Positions 62,247 to 64,000 of a DNA stretch of 64,000 bases are shown one piece after another. The position numbers were made by a program, and so were the translations under genes. The stretch is from Paraburkholderia podalyriae. GTDB lineage: Bacteria > Pseudomonadota > Gammaproteobacteria > Burkholderiales > Burkholderiaceae. The first letter of the stretch is position 1; each line of letters starts with the position of its first letter. The notes beneath the pieces are model-generated. The model searched no databases. It was not told where the DNA came from and saw only the letters and a program-made list of their open reading frames with translations. The stretch spans positions 62,001-126,000 of the forward strand of contig NZ_VZQQ01000007.1 of assembly GCF_014397785.1 (NCBI RefSeq), in the 5' to 3' direction.

Positions 62247-63395
62247 ATGAAACGCAGAAACCTGGTTGTCGCACTCGCCCTTGGGATGTTGTGCGCGCAC
62301 GCGCCGTCGTACGGCGCCGAGCCGCAAATCGTCAAGATCGGCTTCGTCGGACCGCTGACCGGACCGGTCGCGCGGGTCGGCAAGGACCTGCAGAATGGCG
62401 CGCAGCTCGCGGTGGACGAAGCGAACGCGAAGCGTCCCACGATCGGCGGCAAACCCGTCAAATATGTGCTCGACGTGCAGGACGATCAGGCCGATCCGCG
62501 CATCGCGATCCAGGTCGCCCAGAAACTCGTCGACGACGGCGTGGTCGGCGTGATCGGCCATTACAACTCGGGCTGCAGCATTCCGGCCTCGGCCGTCTAT
62601 CACACGGCGAACGTCGCGATGATCACGCCGGGCTCGACGAACCCGGCTCTGACCGCGCAGGGTTTCGCGAACGTGTTTCGCACGATGGGGCACGACGGCG
62701 TCGGCGGCGTGATCGCGGGCGAGTTCGCGGTGCAGCAACTGAAGGCGAAGCGCATCGGCATCATCGACGATCGCACCGCGTTCGGCCAGGGCCTCGCCGA
62801 TGCGTTCGAAAAGGGTGCGAAGCAGGCGAACGGCAATATCGTCGATCGCGAGTTCACGAACGACAAGGCGGTCGATCTGCGCGCGATCCTGACTTCGTTG
62901 AAGCAGAAAAACGTCGATCTGGTTTTCTTCGGCGGTCTCGACGAGCAGGGGGCGATGCTGGTCAAGCAGATGCGCTCGCTCGGCATGCCCGCGCAACTGT
63001 TTGGCGCGGGTGCGCTGAAGAGCAACGCGTTCCTGCAGATTGCGGGCAACGCGGGCGAGGGGACGCGCGATCTCGAACCCGGCCCGGCACTCGACAAGCT
63101 GCCGGCGGCGCAGGAGTTCGGCAAGCGCTACAAGGCGCGCTTCAATCAGGACGTCGAACTCTATGCGCCGTTCGCCTACGACGCCGCGCTCGCGATGATT
63201 CAGGCGATTCAGGACGCGGACTCGCTCGATCGCGCGAAGATCGTCGCGGCTTTCCCTAAGGTCAACGTGACGGGCGTGACGGGGAAAATCGCGTTTGATC
63301 CGCACGGGGATTTGATCAAGCCGCCGTATACGCTGTTCGAGGTGCAGCAAGGGCAGTGGAAGAGTCAGCGGACCGTGGGCGGGAATGGCGTTTGA
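62247..63395 (+). CDS. LivK/LivJ-type branched-chain amino acid ABC substrate-binding protein
   Basis: A 382-aa periplasmic protein. A signal peptide covers about 1-23 (cleavage after SYG). Peripla_BP_6 features are IGFVGPLTGPVARVGKDLQN, GVIGHYNSGCSIPASAVY and KRIGIIDDRTAFGQGLADAF. The name is conventional; such proteins also bind other small amino acids and amides. The permease and ATPase genes are not in the window. It is 35 bp after the oxidoreductase and probably cotranscribed. Confidence 0.9.
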   Translation: MKRRNLVVALALGMLCAHAPSYGAEPQIVKIGFVGPLTGPVARVGKDLQNGAQLAVDEANAKRPTIGGKPVKYVLDVQDDQADPRIAIQVAQKLVDDGVVGVIGHYNSGCSIPASAVYHTANVAMITPGSTNPALTAQGFANVFRTMGHDGVGGVIAGEFAVQQLKAKRIGIIDDRTAFGQGLADAFEKGAKQANGNIVDREFTNDKAVDLRAILTSLKQKNVDLVFFGGLDEQGAMLVKQMRSLGMPAQLFGAGALKSNAFLQIAGNAGEGTRDLEPGPALDKLPAAQEFGKRYKARFNQDVELYAPFAYDAALAMIQAIQDADSLDRAKIVAAFPKVNVTGVTGKIAFDPHGDLIKPPYTLFEVQQGQWKSQRTVGGNGV

Positions 63396-63889
63396 GATTG
63401 ATTCACGCGGGCGCAGCTGTCGCGACGACGCTTCGCTTCGCAAGTCGGTGTCCACGATCGGCTCGGACAGCTACATGAACTCCACGACAGTTCGACCGTA
63501 GTCGGGGAACCCGACGGTCTGTCCTCGACGACCGCGATATTTTTGCCGCCGCCGACGCGCGGCCGGATGCTCTCCCCCAGATCGAATCACCGATATGGGG
63601 GGGGCTGACCAGGCGATATGCCCCCCCTTCGAAAGCGCCATCCCCACTCCCCACAGGGGGGGATTTGAAAAGCCACTGGCTCTATCTTTCTTCTCGAAAT
63701 TCACAAGGCATATGGGGCCGACGCCGCTGGCCGCTCACGCCGACCCAAAGCCGTATGCGATTTTCATGTTGGCTTTTTCGTGCTGTTTGAACTGGGTGCT
63801 CGTATGAGTGGAATTCCAGATGCAAATGTCTTTCGCCGCATTTGTCGGGGGGGCCGGTTTTCCACTCGGGCGAAAGAAAAAGGTGATCA
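63396..63889. other. Gap with G/C tracts and a possible decayed receiver
   Basis: About 490 bp. G- and C-homopolymer runs lie at 63597-63660 in pairable orientation. On the minus strand between about 63430 and 63560, two frames contain receiver-like pieces (GKNIAVVED, then after a frame change YGRTVVEFM, a stop, and VDTDLRSEASSRQL). This could be a decayed response-regulator domain, but it is weak. Confidence 0.4.
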
Positions 63890-64000
63890 ATGAATATCCT
63901 GTTGGTGGAAAACGATCCTGCGCAAGCTGATTCGGTTGAAAGGGAAATCAGGCTATCCGGGCATCGAATCAGCAAAGTGGAGCGGGGCAAGGACGCAATC
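63890..64000 (+). CDS. Response regulator, N-terminal fragment cut by window end
   Basis: 37 codons are visible, starting MNILLVENDPAQADSVERE and continuing SGHRISKVERGKDAI. This is the start of a CheY-like receiver with the acidic pair END. AAAAAGG precedes the ATG. Output domain and partner kinase lie beyond the window. It could be OmpR-type or a stand-alone receiver. Confidence 0.8.
   Translation, partial: MNILLVENDPAQADSVEREIRLSGHRISKVERGKDAI

Overview
The window looks like chromosome from a Burkholderiaceae betaproteobacterium, most likely Paraburkholderia or a close relative. The signs are uniformly high GC, two small DUF4148 secreted proteins, a second IF-1 with a basic tail, and protein sequences of Burkholderia type throughout. 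This assignment comes from recognising gene families, not from a database search. I saw no rRNA, tRNA, CRISPR array, insertion sequence or complete prophage. Most of the window is metabolic and regulatory housekeeping in short operons, with a few unexplained pieces.

Layout. 1-2895: end of an L-rhamnose ABC importer operon (permease cut by the window edge, second permease, binding protein). 2992-4738: NasT/NasS-like nitrate-responsive antiterminator pair on the minus strand. 5316-9377: small genes (IF-1, a YheO/DauR-like regulator, DUF1653, YqaE/Pmp3, a [2Fe-2S] ferredoxin, DUF1488, cytochrome b561). 9511-10812: an AzgA-type purine permease interrupted by one in-frame amber codon. 10956-14329: UPF0178, DUF4148, and a slipin/NfeD membrane-protease operon. 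14414-22032: an AraC-type regulator divergent from a probable valine-catabolic operon (acyl-CoA dehydrogenase, acyl-CoA synthetase, mmsA, mmsB, crotonase), with a 16-bp perfect direct repeat in the divergent promoter region. 22381-24164: a two-gene module I do not recognise (two-helix membrane protein plus a 425-aa soluble protein) with its own consensus-like -35 box. 24338-25854: CsbD-like stress protein and an AI-2E family permease.

25922-27702: a YqjI/YqjH-like pair, that is a PadR regulator with a long Gly/His-rich N-terminus over a 24-bp perfect palindrome, followed by a siderophore-interacting flavoreductase. 27880-33060: EmrB-type exporter, two alpha/beta hydrolases, a stand-alone MreB paralogue and a small hypothetical. 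33470-37346: citrate synthase with a clear terminator, then an amylo-alpha-1,6-glucosidase-type enzyme. 37463-41237: LprI-like membrane protein and an RpiR regulator with an aminotransferase/CMD operon; the same 14-bp operator word lies before the regulator and before the aminotransferase. 41364-45559: DUF4148, OsmC, and a TetR/MFS efflux pair with two operator-like palindromes. 45638-50756: superinfection-immunity-like protein, M20 peptidase, Ldh-family dehydrogenase, PAS-GGDEF-EAL protein. 50939-55495: Lhr-type helicase. 55962-63395: aldo-keto reductase, AhpD-like/AraC divergent pair, FUSC protein, and a MocR regulator divergent from a D-amino-acid-dehydrogenase-like oxidoreductase and a LivK-type binding protein, with four copies of an 8-bp word between them. 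63890-64000: start of a response regulator cut by the window end.

How it fits together. Several regulator/target pairs are compact, and their operators can be read directly from the sequence (AraC/mms, PadR/SIP, RpiR/aminotransferase, TetR/MFS, MocR/DadA-like). The clearest lesion is the amber codon in the purine permease. The best candidate for undescribed biology is the two-gene membrane module at 22.2-24.2 kb.
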